Source of the DNA: CAYMUL01 sp964393605
Lineage (GTDB): Bacteria > Bacteroidota > Ignavibacteria > Ignavibacteriales > Ignavibacteriaceae
Direction of reading: 5' to 3'
Assembly (NCBI GenBank): GCA_964393605.1
Contig: CAYMUL010000001.1
Location: forward strand, 213,272 to 277,271
Length of the DNA: 64,000 nucleotides
Below the pieces are notes generated by a model. It searched no databases, was not told the origin of the DNA, and saw only the letters and a program-made list of their open reading frames with translations. Of this stretch, positions 1 to 8,233 are shown piece by piece; positions within the stretch are counted from its first letter, which is position 1; every line of letters begins with the position of its first letter. The position numbers were made by a program, and so were the translations under genes.

Positions 1-884
1 GTTTGTTTTAATGAATCATCGAGAAAATCGAGATTTAATTTGGGAGATTCAACTTCGGGTTCGATTTGAGGGAGAGAAATTTCTTCTTCGGTAATTTTAA
101 ATTCATCAGTAGTAGATTCTTCACTGCTCTCGAACGATGATTGCTCAAACTCGCGATCTTCCTCCGGTTCCGGCAATGATGGAAGCACTTGCTCAAAACT
201 ATCATTCTTCGACTTTGCGTCGGTTTTTGATTTACCGTTAATTCCCTCAGTATCAGAGAATTTTAAAGTAGTATGTTTTAAGAAATGAAGCGTATCTTTT
301 TTAAGTTTCTTCTCTTCCTCAATTTCTATAGTTCTTGCTTTAACTAAAAAATCTTCAGGGTTTTCGGAAGGATCTTCCATTCCTGAAAGCCCCATAATTT
401 CTCTAATCTCGTCTCTGGTTTTTTTGAAATCTTCATAAGCAACATCGGCTTGTGCTTCCGACGAATCATTATCGAATTCAACTATCGGGGATTCGCCTTG
501 TAAATTGGACCATATTTTTCTATTGCGCGAAACAAGATCATTGACTTCTTTTCTTCGCAAAACATATAGCATACAATCTTTATCGGCAACTGCGGAAGAT
601 GCTCGTGATTTGTTTTCAAGAAATTCTTTTTCGCCGAGGAAATCATTTTTATTTTTTAAGAAAATTCTCGGCACGTCGTTGGGAATAGTTTGTTTGACCT
701 TCACTTCCCCTTCAAGGATAAGATAGATTTGATCAGCCGCTTCGCCGATCCGGAAAATAATCTCTCCTTCCTTAATGTTAAGAAGGTCTGGTTTGTTGAC
801 AGTAAGTTTCAGTTCGTTTTCGGAAACATGCTCGAAAAGTCTGTTTGCTTTAATTAACTGAATCGGTTTAATTTGGGGAGCCAT
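1..884 (-). CDS. Cyclic-nucleotide-binding domain protein, partial at window edge
   Basis: The reading frame opens at an ATG at 884 on the minus strand and stays open to the window edge, giving at least 294 residues. Residues about 10-110 form a Crp/cNMP-binding fold: KEGEIIFRIGEAADQIYLIL followed by EGEVKV is the typical beta-roll entry. After about residue 150 the sequence becomes acidic, rich in Glu, Ser and Asp, and of low complexity, like a linker. No helix-turn-helix is visible in the part present, so it may be a sensor or scaffold and not a Crp-type regulator. It is divergent from the DNA glycosylase at 929, leaving 44 bp for both promoters. The C-terminal domain lies outside the window, so the final role is open. 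Confidence 0.8.
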   Translation of the reverse strand, partial: MAPQIKPIQLIKANRLFEHVSENELKLTVNKPDLLNIKEGEIIFRIGEAADQIYLILEGEVKVKQTIPNDVPRIFLKNKNDFLGEKEFLENKSRASSAVADKDCMLYVLRRKEVNDLVSRNRKIWSNLQGESPIVEFDNDSSEAQADVAYEDFKKTRDEIREIMGLSGMEDPSENPEDFLVKARTIEIEEEKKLKKDTLHFLKHTTLKFSDTEGINGKSKTDAKSKNDSFEQVLPSLPEPEEDREFEQSSFESSEESTTDEFKITEEEISLPQIEPEVESPKLNLDFLDDSLKQ

Positions 885-928
885 TAGTTAAAAAATATTC
901 TCTAATAAATTTATTGAAAGCAATAATA

Positions 929-1540
929 ATGATTTCTTCAGAAATAGAAAAAGGTATCAAACATTTAAGAATTAACGACCCCAAAATGAAAAAAATAATT
1001 GAATCATGCGAACCTTTTAAATTAAAACCGCGAAAAGATTTTTTCCCTTCATTACTCCGCGCAATAATCGGGCAACAGCTTTCGATGACTGCCGCGGCTT
1101 CCATTTACAAACGATTTAATACATTTGTTGATGGAAAGCCGTCTCCCGAAAAAATTCTTGCCGCTCAACACGAGGAACTTCGCGCACTCGGTTTATCAAA
1201 TGCAAAGGCGAAATTCATAAAAGATCTTTCCGAAAAAATTTTGGAAAAGAAAGTGCATCCGAAAAATCATGCCACAATGAGTGATGAAGAAATTATTTCG
1301 GAACTTACACAGGTGAAGGGAATAGGGGAATGGACCGCACACATGTATTTGATGTTCACGCTTGTGCGCCCAAATGTTCTTCCCACAAAAGATCTCGGAA
1401 TTAAAAAAGGAATTCAAAAAATTTACGGCTTACGAAATCTTCCCGACGAAAGAAAAGTTACGTTAATCTCTACAAAAAATAATTGGACGCCGTTCAATAC
1501 CATTGCATGCTGGTACGTTTGGCGCAGTTTGGAAATATAA
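929..1540 (+). CDS. DNA-3-methyladenine glycosylase II (AlkA-like, HhH-GPD family)
   Basis: This is a 203-residue base-excision repair glycosylase that would remove alkylated purines from DNA. The helix-hairpin-helix is clear in VKGIGEWTAHMYLMF, followed by VLPTKDLGIKKG, in which the Asp after the hairpin is the expected catalytic residue of the HhH-GPD superfamily. RAIIGQQLSMTAAASIYKR near the N-terminus is the usual first conserved helix pair. The ATG at 929 was chosen over a TTG at 914 because GAAAG lies 8 nt upstream and the extra five residues are not needed. Length matches short AlkA proteins that lack the N-terminal AraC/Ada part. It stands alone, divergent from the cNMP-binding gene. 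Confidence 0.9.
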   Translation: MISSEIEKGIKHLRINDPKMKKIIESCEPFKLKPRKDFFPSLLRAIIGQQLSMTAAASIYKRFNTFVDGKPSPEKILAAQHEELRALGLSNAKAKFIKDLSEKILEKKVHPKNHATMSDEEIISELTQVKGIGEWTAHMYLMFTLVRPNVLPTKDLGIKKGIQKIYGLRNLPDERKVTLISTKNNWTPFNTIACWYVWRSLEI

Positions 1541-1630
1541 ATGAAAAAATTTGACCACACTTTTTATTCACAGCATTAAACAATTAACTTTGAAACCGAG
1601 AATCGATTTTTTCCAATTTACATCTTACCA

Positions 1631-2194
1631 ATGGACGAAGAAAAATTAATAGAACTTGCTCAGCAGGGCGATAGAAAAGCATTAACCGAACTCGTAAAAA
1701 AATATGAGCAGACGGTTTATAACTTTGCGTTTAAAATTTGCCGTGATAAAGATAAAGCCGAAAACACTATGCAGGAAACTTTTCTCAGCATGGTTAAGTC
1801 GCTTCATCAGTTTGATAAAAAATCTAAACTTTCTACCTGGCTTTACCGGATTGTTGCAAATCATTGCCTGATGGAAGCAAGGAAAATGAAGAATAAAAAA
1901 TTTATTGACGTTGAGGGTGAAGAAGGAAATTTGTTCGAAGAGAAATTTGCCGCCGACGGCAGAACTATTCCTTCAAAAACTGTTTTAAATAATGAACTTA
2001 AAGAATTGCTCGATGCGGCAATTAGCAAACTTGCGCCTGAATATCGAATTGTATTTACACTTCGCGATGTTGAACAACTTTCCACCGAGGAAACTGCGCA
2101 GATAGCCGGACTTTCAGTTCCGGCAGTGAAATCAAGGCTGCACAGAGCAAGAGCATTTTTAAGAAACGAACTATCGGAGTCCTTGAATTTATGA
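1631..2194 (+). CDS. ECF-type RNA polymerase sigma factor
   Basis: This 187-residue protein has the two-domain ECF sigma layout. Region 2 spans about residues 10-85, with ETFLSMVKSLHQFDKKSKLS and the STWLYRIVANHCL segment. Region 4 spans about 125-180, with EYRIVFTLRDVEQLSTEETA and the recognition helix LSVPAVKSRLHRARAFLR. It would direct core polymerase to a small regulon. Its last four bases overlap the start of a small zinc-finger protein, a usual sigma/anti-sigma arrangement, so the partner probably controls it. I cannot name the signal. The downstream OsmC and rhodanese genes suggest redox stress, but that is inference from position only. Confidence 0.92.
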   Translation: MDEEKLIELAQQGDRKALTELVKKYEQTVYNFAFKICRDKDKAENTMQETFLSMVKSLHQFDKKSKLSTWLYRIVANHCLMEARKMKNKKFIDVEGEEGNLFEEKFAADGRTIPSKTVLNNELKELLDAAISKLAPEYRIVFTLRDVEQLSTEETAQIAGLSVPAVKSRLHRARAFLRNELSESLNL

Positions 2195-2430
2195 ATGAAT
2201 TAAAAGTTAACTGCAAAGAAGTCTGGAATCACATCTGCGAAAGTTTGAGTGAAGAATTGAATTCACCAAAATGCCGCGCAATTAGAGAGCATTTGTCAAA
2301 GTGTACAACTTGTCAAAATTATTTTGATTCGGTTGAAAAGACAATCGATTTCTACCGCAAGTACAATGTTCATATGCCGGGCGAATCTCACGAAAAATTG
2401 ATGGAGTTGCTGAATCTCAACGAGAAGTAA
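2191..2430 (+). CDS. Small zinc-finger anti-sigma factor-like protein
   Basis: The 79-residue product has the zf-HC2 pattern HLSKCTTC (H-x3-C-x2-C) around residues 34-41, with an upstream Cys (CKEVWNHICESLSEEL) typical of the zinc-binding anti-sigma domain. It starts inside the stop of the sigma gene (ATGA overlap), which implies translational coupling. There is no membrane segment, so it would be a cytoplasmic anti-sigma factor of the ZAS type and not a membrane-bound one. In that family the zinc-thiolate site can respond to oxidants; whether this one does is not shown by the sequence. The C-terminal half after residue 45 is not recognised. Confidence 0.82.
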   Translation: MNELKVNCKEVWNHICESLSEELNSPKCRAIREHLSKCTTCQNYFDSVEKTIDFYRKYNVHMPGESHEKLMELLNLNEK

Positions 2431-2483
2431 TTCTTCTCGATCTATGCGGGAATAAAATCAATTAAACATTAAAGGAAAATTAA

Positions 2484-2930
2484 ATGGAAAATGCACATTA
2501 TTACACTACAACTATAAATTGGAAAGAAGGAAGAATCGGAGAAATTAACAGCAAGAATTTTACACCGATACAAGTAGCAACTCCGCCAGAATTTCCGAAA
2601 GGAGTTGAGGGGCTCTGGTCACCCGAACATCTTTTTATCGCTTCGGCAAATATTTGTTTGATGACGACATTTCTTGCAATTGCCGAAAATTCGAAATATG
2701 ATTTTGTCGCGTTTGAAGCGGAGGCAACCGGCAAACTTGAAAAAGTTGAAAATAATTTTATGATCTCGGAAATCGTAATCAAACCAAAACTAACAATTAA
2801 AGATGAAGCGCAAAAAGAAAGAGGAATCCGGTTGCTTGAAAAATCGGAAGAGAGATGCTTAATCTCCAACTCGATGAAAACAAAAGTGCATCTTGAACCA
2901 ATAGTTATCATTAACAATAATTTAACATAA
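2484..2930 (+). CDS. OsmC/Ohr family protein
   Basis: At 148 residues it has the OsmC family size and the two family cysteines: one in SPEHLFIASANICLMTTFLA (around residue 58) and one in SEERCLISNSM (around residue 129). In characterised members these two cysteines reduce organic hydroperoxides. The second motif is somewhat off the classical pattern, so substrate class (Ohr, OsmC or the YhfA branch) cannot be fixed. An AAGGAAAAT ribosome-binding site precedes the ATG. It lies between the sigma/anti-sigma pair and fmdB/rhodanese genes on the same strand, consistent with a thiol or peroxide stress cluster. Confidence 0.85.
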   Translation: MENAHYYTTTINWKEGRIGEINSKNFTPIQVATPPEFPKGVEGLWSPEHLFIASANICLMTTFLAIAENSKYDFVAFEAEATGKLEKVENNFMISEIVIKPKLTIKDEAQKERGIRLLEKSEERCLISNSMKTKVHLEPIVIINNNLT

Positions 2931-2940
2931 GGAAAACAAC

Positions 2941-3186
2941 ATGCCGATTTACGAATACAAGTGCGAACACTGCAACCAAAAATATGAAGCTCTCGTAAAG
3001 AACATTAATTTAACCGATGATATTGGCTGCCCTGTTTGTAAATCAACTAAAAAGAAAAAATTATTTTCAGCATTTACGGCAACGGTTTCAAACGGAATGT
3101 CGACTTCGCAAAATTCATGCGCAGGAGGAAATTGTAATTTTGATAGCGCCCCCTCTTGCAGTTCAGGGTTTTGTGGCTTAAATTAG
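2941..3186 (+). CDS. FmdB-family zinc ribbon protein
   Basis: The 81-residue protein begins MPIYEYKCEHC and continues with a second knuckle, GCPVCKS, which is the FmdB/CxxC zinc-ribbon signature. The C-terminal part after residue 50 is rich in Ser, Cys and Gly (NSCAGGNCNF and SCSSGFC), giving four further cysteines that are not part of the standard ribbon. FmdB was named as a putative regulator in formamidase operons, but most members have no proven function. It follows osmC by 10 nt and precedes the rhodanese by 8 nt, so the three are probably co-transcribed. Confidence 0.88.
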   Translation: MPIYEYKCEHCNQKYEALVKNINLTDDIGCPVCKSTKKKKLFSAFTATVSNGMSTSQNSCAGGNCNFDSAPSCSSGFCGLN

Positions 3187-3194
3187 TTCCACAC

Positions 3195-3578
3195 ATGAAC
3201 AAAATTTTTTTTGCTTTAACTCTTATTATGTTCTCGTTCTTTAACATCTCCGGAATAGCACAAAGCTCCAAAGAAAACATCAATGTAAATCAATTCAAAG
3301 AATTGATTGCAAATGACTCAACAATTGTAAAATTGGATGTTCGCACACCTGAAGAACTAACCGGTCCACTCGGACAAATTGAAGGTGTAATAAACATACC
3401 TGTACAAGAATTAGAAAACAGAATAAATGAACTGGAAAAATTCAAAAACAAAAAAATCGTAGTTATTTGCCGATCAGGAAATCGATCTTTACGCGCGACA
3501 AAGTTTTTACTTCAGCATGATTTTAATGCGGTAAATCTTGCAGGCGGAATGATTGAATATCGGAAATCGGAGGAATGA
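3195..3578 (+). CDS. Exported single-domain rhodanese
   Basis: The product has 127 residues, starting with a hydrophobic signal peptide (MNKIFFALTLIMFSFFNISG, cleavage near IAQS) and then one rhodanese domain. The active-site loop is VVICRSGNRS, with the catalytic Cys in a CRSGNR loop typical of single-domain thiosulfate sulfurtransferases. LDVRTPEE is the CH2A-like N-terminal motif. The ATG at 3195 is preferred over an in-frame TTG at 3156 because only the ATG places the signal peptide at the N-terminus. The mature protein would sit in the periplasm. The neighbouring genes suggest sulfur or redox handling. Confidence 0.88.
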   Translation: MNKIFFALTLIMFSFFNISGIAQSSKENINVNQFKELIANDSTIVKLDVRTPEELTGPLGQIEGVINIPVQELENRINELEKFKNKKIVVICRSGNRSLRATKFLLQHDFNAVNLAGGMIEYRKSEE

Positions 3579-3627
3579 CACGGTAACAATAAACTATATC
3601 ATCACAAACTAATAGTGAGAGGTTCTT

Positions 3628-4110
3628 ATGAAAAAGTTCGCTTTACTTTCTTTCGTCCTTTTTTTCATCGTCGGAACATTAAGTTTCGGACAGAATAATC
3701 TTGGAGTAGTGGGAAAAATTATTTCCGAGGAACAAGCAAATCAGTTGTTTGGCAACGCTCAGAAATCTTTCCATATCACCGGCAAACAATTGGCAACATT
3801 CGCGGCAAGCACACATGAATATTTACTTGTGGGCTTGAAGGAAAATGGTAACGCTCTTGTGGTTCTTGATAATCACAGAAAGCCAATTTTCCCGCGCGGA
3901 TACAAAGTCGGACAGAACGATGAATTTTTTGTCTTCAGTATTTCGAAAATTAATGAACTGCTCGGAACCGGAAGTAAAAAAATTACTGTGGAAACCAGAA
4001 ATGATGGTGTGCTAACTATCTTAGCAAAAGATGCTGTGGTCAGCGAAGACCGAGGTGATGGACAGGTATTGGAGTTTTCACTTCCTTGTCCGCCACTTTG
4101 TCCGAATTGA
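3628..4110 (+). CDS. Hypothetical exported protein
   Basis: The product has 160 residues with a clear signal peptide (MKKFALLSFVLFFIVGTLSFG, then QNN) and a good ribosome-binding site (GAGAGG). I do not recognise a family. The mature part is mixed alpha/beta by eye and ends in a Cys-Pro rich tail (SLPCPPLCPN). It is followed after 5 nt by a membrane protein gene and then by a histidine kinase and a receiver, all on one strand. It could therefore be the periplasmic or surface component of that signalling operon, but this is inferred only from position. Confidence 0.7.
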   Translation: MKKFALLSFVLFFIVGTLSFGQNNLGVVGKIISEEQANQLFGNAQKSFHITGKQLATFAASTHEYLLVGLKENGNALVVLDNHRKPIFPRGYKVGQNDEFFVFSISKINELLGTGSKKITVETRNDGVLTILAKDAVVSEDRGDGQVLEFSLPCPPLCPN

Positions 4111-4115
4111 TATAA

Positions 4116-4682
4116 TTGATTTTAATAATTTCTTTCATCTCTGCAACGGTTTGGTTACTTCCACCTTTTAGACAAAAAAATACTTTATTCTTTTGGTATT
4201 TTGTTGTTTTAGCTTTGGTTGATTTAATTAGTGTATCATCGCTATACCTTTTGAGTATGCCGATGTTTTTCCTTTATCCTCTTGCATCCGTATTACTTAT
4301 CGCATCGTTACAGAGAAAAGAAATAAGAATGAAATATTGGATATTGTTTGCTGTGTTTGCGGTTGCAGTTGTAGTTTTTCACTTCATAGCAGTTAAACAG
4401 GAAATCCAATATTTCATAATAATCTTTTTGCACTTTGCAGTTTTGATAAGGATTCTACATTTATTTGTACTTGATATTGCAGAATCGAAGTGGGTGAATT
4501 TTTTCTTCGTTGGGCTTGCGCTATATGAACTGACGGTAATTCTCAAATTTGTTAACATCTTAACCAAACTAATCAACGCTAATGAATATTTTATTGTTAC
4601 AACAATCTTCGAAATTGCTCTCGGACTCTTCTTCGTCCTATTTCGAGCAGATAACCGTCGAATCGTTTTTCAGCTTAAATAA
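4116..4682 (+). CDS. Integral membrane protein, unknown function
   Basis: This 188-residue, very hydrophobic protein has about six predicted membrane segments, for example near residues 25-45, 48-66, 73-93, 97-118, 125-147 and 160-178. It starts with TTG 5 nt after the upstream stop; no in-frame ATG occurs before residue 48, so the TTG is the likely start. Its last 101 nt overlap the histidine kinase frame, an unusually long overlap. The arrangement with a downstream histidine kinase resembles sensor systems in which a separate membrane protein supplies the input. No conserved motif is recognised. Confidence 0.6.
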   Translation: MILIISFISATVWLLPPFRQKNTLFFWYFVVLALVDLISVSSLYLLSMPMFFLYPLASVLLIASLQRKEIRMKYWILFAVFAVAVVVFHFIAVKQEIQYFIIIFLHFAVLIRILHLFVLDIAESKWVNFFFVGLALYELTVILKFVNILTKLINANEYFIVTTIFEIALGLFFVLFRADNRRIVFQLK

Positions 4683-5853
4683 CCCGATAGTTTTTTCGTT
4701 TATAAGTATAGTACTGATTGTAACAGTAGTACTTTTAATTATAAAATATGTTGTAATCCCGATGCAAAAAAGACATTTGCAGTTTCAACGGGATTCGGAA
4801 CTTCAGCAGGCGCAATTGCTCGCAATGTTTGCCGAGTACGATCCCGATCCCGTGATTCGCTTCGATTATGATGGTGTTGTCAAGTTGATAAATCAGCGCG
4901 GTAACGAATTTTCAGAGTACGATTCTAACAAAAGAAAAAATGTTGCAACTCTCTTTCCCGAGCTACAAAAAATGGATCTTCAATCTTTAATTAATAAGGA
5001 AGAACGAAAGACATTCATATCTCAACGGGGAGATAAATATTATAAACTCACTGTTACCGGAATTCCAAAATTCAAGATGGGGCAGATTTACTGCAACGAT
5101 ATCACCGAATTGAAAAACACTGAAACACGTTTAATTGCCGCGTTGGAGAAAGCGGAGGAAAGTGAAAAACTTAAATCATATTTTCTTTCGCAGATGTCGC
5201 ATGAAATCAGAACACCGCTGAATGCAATTCTTGGTTTCACAGACGTGCTAAAACATGAACTCGGCGATAATGTACCAGCCGAACTTGGTTCGGTTTTTAG
5301 TTCGATTGAAAAATCGGGCAGGCGGCTTTATAGAACAATAGATTTGAATTTGAATATGTCCACAATATTAAGCGGCGGTTTCAAAATTACAAAACAGAAG
5401 GCGTTAATTGCCGATACTTTACAACCAATAATATTTGAGTATCGTGCTTACGCAAAAGAGAAAAATTTATTTTTTGAGTTCAGAGATTTAACCCATCGAA
5501 TTCCTTACACGGTTGATGTTTATACATTTCAAATGATCGCAACAAATCTGATTGATAACGCGATAAAATATACAAGAGAGGGGCATGTATTCATTGAAGT
5601 TCGCATACTTGACGATAAAGAATTATATCTCAAAGTAGAAGATTCAGGTATTGGAATGTCCGATCAATTTAAAAATGATCTTTTCCGACCGTATTATCAG
5701 GAGGAGATGGGTTATAGCCGCGCATACGAAGGGAACGGGTTAGGGCTTGCACTTTGCGAGCGATTAATATATTTAAATAATGGTTCAATAGAAGTTTCAT
5801 CCACTAAAGGAGTGGGTTCAACTTTTACTGTAAAAATTCCGGTTAATCTTTAG
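4582..5853 (+). CDS. Sensor histidine kinase with PAS-like domain
   Basis: The 423-residue protein has one membrane helix at about residues 36-58, a PAS-like region at about 78-180 (EYDPDPVIRFDYDGVVKLIN), a HisKA dimerisation helix with the phosphorylated His at about 207 in SHEIRTPLNAILGF, and a HATPase domain. The HATPase shows the N box NLIDNAIKY, the G1 box DSGIGM and the G2 box GNGLGLALCERL. It would autophosphorylate and pass phosphate to the receiver at 5865, 11 nt downstream. The ATG at 4582 lies inside the upstream membrane-protein gene; a TTG at 4615 is an alternative start. There is only one membrane segment and no obvious periplasmic domain. Confidence 0.92.
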   Translation: MNILLLQQSSKLLSDSSSSYFEQITVESFFSLNNPIVFSFISIVLIVTVVLLIIKYVVIPMQKRHLQFQRDSELQQAQLLAMFAEYDPDPVIRFDYDGVVKLINQRGNEFSEYDSNKRKNVATLFPELQKMDLQSLINKEERKTFISQRGDKYYKLTVTGIPKFKMGQIYCNDITELKNTETRLIAALEKAEESEKLKSYFLSQMSHEIRTPLNAILGFTDVLKHELGDNVPAELGSVFSSIEKSGRRLYRTIDLNLNMSTILSGGFKITKQKALIADTLQPIIFEYRAYAKEKNLFFEFRDLTHRIPYTVDVYTFQMIATNLIDNAIKYTREGHVFIEVRILDDKELYLKVEDSGIGMSDQFKNDLFRPYYQEEMGYSRAYEGNGLGLALCERLIYLNNGSIEVSSTKGVGSTFTVKIPVNL

Positions 5854-5864
5854 GAGGACAATTT

Positions 5865-6251
5865 ATGGGAGATAACTTCTCTACAAATTTAAAAATGCTG
5901 ATTGTTGAGGATGATTTTGAAAACAAAAATCTTTATCGTTTTCTTTTTTTTCGATCATTCCAAATAACTTTTTGCAGTACAGCAAACGAAGCTTTGCTTT
6001 CTTTACAAGAAAATTTTTTTAACATAATAATAATTGATATCGGTCTGCCCGGAGAGAAGAACGGGTTGGATTTGATTCGTGAATTCAGAAAAATGCCCGA
6101 ATACGCCAACACTCCGATAATATGTGTAACCGCTTTTGTTCAATGGAAGGATAGGCAACTTGTGCTGGAAGCCGGGGCAAATACTTTTCTCACCAAACCT
6201 TTGCGAAATGAAGTAATAATCGATTACGTAAGCGAGTTACTTCAAAAATAA
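5865..6251 (+). CDS. Stand-alone response regulator receiver
   Basis: At 128 residues this is a receiver domain only. The acidic pair (VEDD, residues 15-17), the phospho-acceptor Asp58 in IIIIDIGLPG, the switch Thr around 89 (VTAF) and Lys111 in LTKPL are all in place. There is no DNA-binding or enzymatic output domain, so it must act by protein contact or phosphorelay. It follows the histidine kinase by 11 nt behind a TAGGAGG ribosome-binding site and is almost certainly its partner. Confidence 0.92.
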   Translation: MGDNFSTNLKMLIVEDDFENKNLYRFLFFRSFQITFCSTANEALLSLQENFFNIIIIDIGLPGEKNGLDLIREFRKMPEYANTPIICVTAFVQWKDRQLVLEAGANTFLTKPLRNEVIIDYVSELLQK

Positions 6252-6290
6252 TTTTAACGAAAAATTTATTTACTTTTTGTGAATTTGAAT

Positions 6291-7331
6291 TTATTGTTTC
6301 CGCAGAAATCGGGTCTCTTCGAGTGTTAAGATTATCGAGATGCGATGAGTATCGTCAAGCCGCTCATCTTCCGCTAAATTGAAGCGTGCAAAAGAATAAT
6401 CAATATTCAACTTCGGAAGTTTAACTCCTGCGCCAATTGTAAATTGCTTCACATCGTTATAACCGCCGCGGATTGCAAAAAGATTTTTGAAATTATATTC
6501 TGCTCCAAAATGGGAATCAAAACTAATGGGACCTAAATTGAAATATGAAGCAAATTTTCTATTCTCGAAACGAATGTCAAAATCTAAACCGGTGGAAAAT
6601 CTTCCGCCGAGAAAATCAAGACCGTAAGCCGCACCGGTTTTTAATGTGGGAGTAATTAATTCTGTTCTTCCTGTACTCCATGCAAGCAAAGTCGTTGTAA
6701 CATCTTGAACGTTTGCACCAACAGTTAAATTTTCCATCGGGAAATAGATTGCACCAATATCAAAGCCGATTCCGGTTGCACTGAAATCACCGAGACTTCT
6801 ATAAATTAATTTTACATTTGCGCCAAGGTAAAGATCATCGCTATATCTTTTTGCGTAAGTTAAATATCCCGCCCAATCTTGATTTGAAAACTCAATTACT
6901 TTTGAAGGATCAATTCGTGCGGAAGGAAGCGTAATATCATAAATAACTTTTCCGGTGATTCGATCTACCAAAGCATTTCTTGTATCGGGAATGCCATCTA
7001 CACCAAGTCTCATAATACTGAGTGAAACGGAAGCATCAGTTCCGTAAGGGAGACCAACGGCGATATAATTGTAATTTACGAGATTGCCGAATCGTTCATC
7101 ATGCATGAGAGATATTTGCGGATAATTTAAGTGCGCTAAACCTGCGGGATTGTAGTAAGCGGCAGTAACATCATTTGCAATTGCCGTATATGCGCCGCCC
7201 ATTCCGAGCGGTCTTCCGCCAACACCGATTGCGAGAAATTCTCCGGCGTATTTTCCGAATACAACTTGCGCTTCTAAATTCATATTTATTAAAAACGTAA
7301 GTGAAAGGAACAAAAATATTTTCTTCTGCAT
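6291..7331 (-). CDS. PorV/PorQ-like outer-membrane barrel protein
   Basis: The 346-residue protein has a signal peptide (ending near NLEAQ) followed by GVGGRPLGMGGAYTAIANDV and TAAYYNPAGLAHL. This is the characteristic N-terminal motif of the PorV/PorQ family (UPF0164), related to FadL-like barrels. The rest alternates aromatic and polar residues as in beta barrels. PorV carries T9SS cargo in Bacteroidota; several PorV-like paralogues are encoded in this window (also at 16832 and 60783), so each may serve its own cargo or a different transport task. It is convergent with the receiver gene and is a single-gene unit by spacing. Confidence 0.85.
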   Translation of the reverse strand: MQKKIFLFLSLTFLINMNLEAQVVFGKYAGEFLAIGVGGRPLGMGGAYTAIANDVTAAYYNPAGLAHLNYPQISLMHDERFGNLVNYNYIAVGLPYGTDASVSLSIMRLGVDGIPDTRNALVDRITGKVIYDITLPSARIDPSKVIEFSNQDWAGYLTYAKRYSDDLYLGANVKLIYRSLGDFSATGIGFDIGAIYFPMENLTVGANVQDVTTTLLAWSTGRTELITPTLKTGAAYGLDFLGGRFSTGLDFDIRFENRKFASYFNLGPISFDSHFGAEYNFKNLFAIRGGYNDVKQFTIGAGVKLPKLNIDYSFARFNLAEDERLDDTHRISIILTLEETRFLRKQ

Positions 7332-7425
7332 TTAGTTCTCCATTATTAAAAATGTGGGGCGAAAATTTGAAAAGGATGAGGTGAAAATCAAGCCCAATTT
7401 TAATGATTCCATTTATCGATGCGGT

Positions 7426-7848
7426 CTAAATTGAATACCTATTCAAAATGTCTTCGGGAATTCGCACCGGTCTATTTGTTGAAAGAGAAATCATTGTGTA
7501 GATAAAATAACCTTCCGCTGCAATTTTTTTTGTTTCTTTATTGATAATCCAGAATCCAACTTTTGCCTGTGCGCCGTTAACTTCTAAAACTTGTGTGCGA
7601 ACAATTGCAACATCGTTCAACGTCAGTGCACGTTTGAAATCGATGTGATAAGTCGATGCGACCCAATTCAAACCTCGTTCATTAAATTCAGTCATAGACA
7701 TTTTGTAGAACGCTTTCATCTGTGCGAATCTTGCGGCGAGAACGTAATCTAAATATTTGGAACTGTGAACGTGGTTGTTCAGATCGATATCATCCGGGCG
7801 GATAGAAATTTCTGTTTCAAACGCGGAATAATTCGGAGCGTCATTCAT
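7426..7848 (-). CDS. Acyl-CoA thioesterase, hotdog fold (4HBT/YbgC type)
   Basis: This 140-residue protein carries the hotdog motif SIRPDDIDLNNHVHSSKYLD, in which Asp-x-x-x-His-Val is the usual catalytic/binding segment of YbgC-like thioesterases, followed by the long central helix YVLAARFAQMKAFY. It would hydrolyse acyl-CoA or acyl-ACP thioesters in the cytoplasm; the natural substrate cannot be read from the sequence. Its start lies 54 nt from the divergent DUF6132 gene, leaving a short shared promoter region. Confidence 0.85.
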   Translation of the reverse strand: MNDAPNYSAFETEISIRPDDIDLNNHVHSSKYLDYVLAARFAQMKAFYKMSMTEFNERGLNWVASTYHIDFKRALTLNDVAIVRTQVLEVNGAQAKVGFWIINKETKKIAAEGYFIYTMISLSTNRPVRIPEDILNRYSI

Positions 7849-7901
7849 ATTTGAATCTCTTAAAAAAAATATTCATCTCAAACTTAAAATTGGAAAAGAT
7901 T

Positions 7902-8099
7902 ATGAAATACAAAAAGTTTTTGCCTATAATTTTCGGCGGTATTGCCGGTTATGCATATTATTATTTTATCGGGTGCAACAACGGAACGTGCATTATTCAA
8001 AGCAATCCATACATCAGTACACTTTACGGTGCATTATTCGGTGCGGCTTTTTCGTTTCCGTTCAAATCAAAACCGAAAACCGAGCCGAACAACGAGTAA
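7902..8099 (+). CDS. DUF6132-like small membrane protein
   Basis: The 65-residue protein has two membrane segments: residues about 6-24 (FLPIIFGGIAGYAYYYF) and about 39-56. Between them lies the motif IGCNNGTCIIQSNPYISTLY, which I recognise from DUF6132 proteins of Bacteroidota. These are often found near rhodanese or sulfur genes and have no proven role. The ATG at 7902 is preferred because GGAAAAG lies just upstream; a TTG at 7851 would add a non-conserved leader. The two conserved cysteines could bind a metal or form a disulfide, but this is a guess. Confidence 0.8.
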   Translation: MKYKKFLPIIFGGIAGYAYYYFIGCNNGTCIIQSNPYISTLYGALFGAAFSFPFKSKPKTEPNNE

Positions 8100-8176
8100 T
8101 AGAAAATTTTAAATCCAATTTCCTTTCAACTTCTTTAAAATCTGAACTTAAATCTTAACAAGAAAAATAATTTCCT

Positions 8177-8197
8177 TTACTGAACACCGTTTAGTAA
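8177..8197. promoter_or_regulatory. Candidate TetR-family operator
   Basis: The arms TTACTGAAC (8177-8185) and GTTTAGTAA (8189-8197) are inverted repeats that match at 8 of 9 positions around a 3-nt centre. The site lies 37 nt upstream of the TetR-family gene at 8234 and would suit autoregulation by a dimeric TetR repressor. No experiment or alignment supports it here. Confidence 0.5.
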
Positions 8198-8233
8198 TAT
8201 TGCATCGTAATTATTCACAAATTAAAGAATTTA

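Noticed and set aside
7851..7901. Upstream TTG start for the DUF6132 gene
   Set aside because: The ATG at 7902 has a ribosome-binding site and begins at the conserved part of the family.
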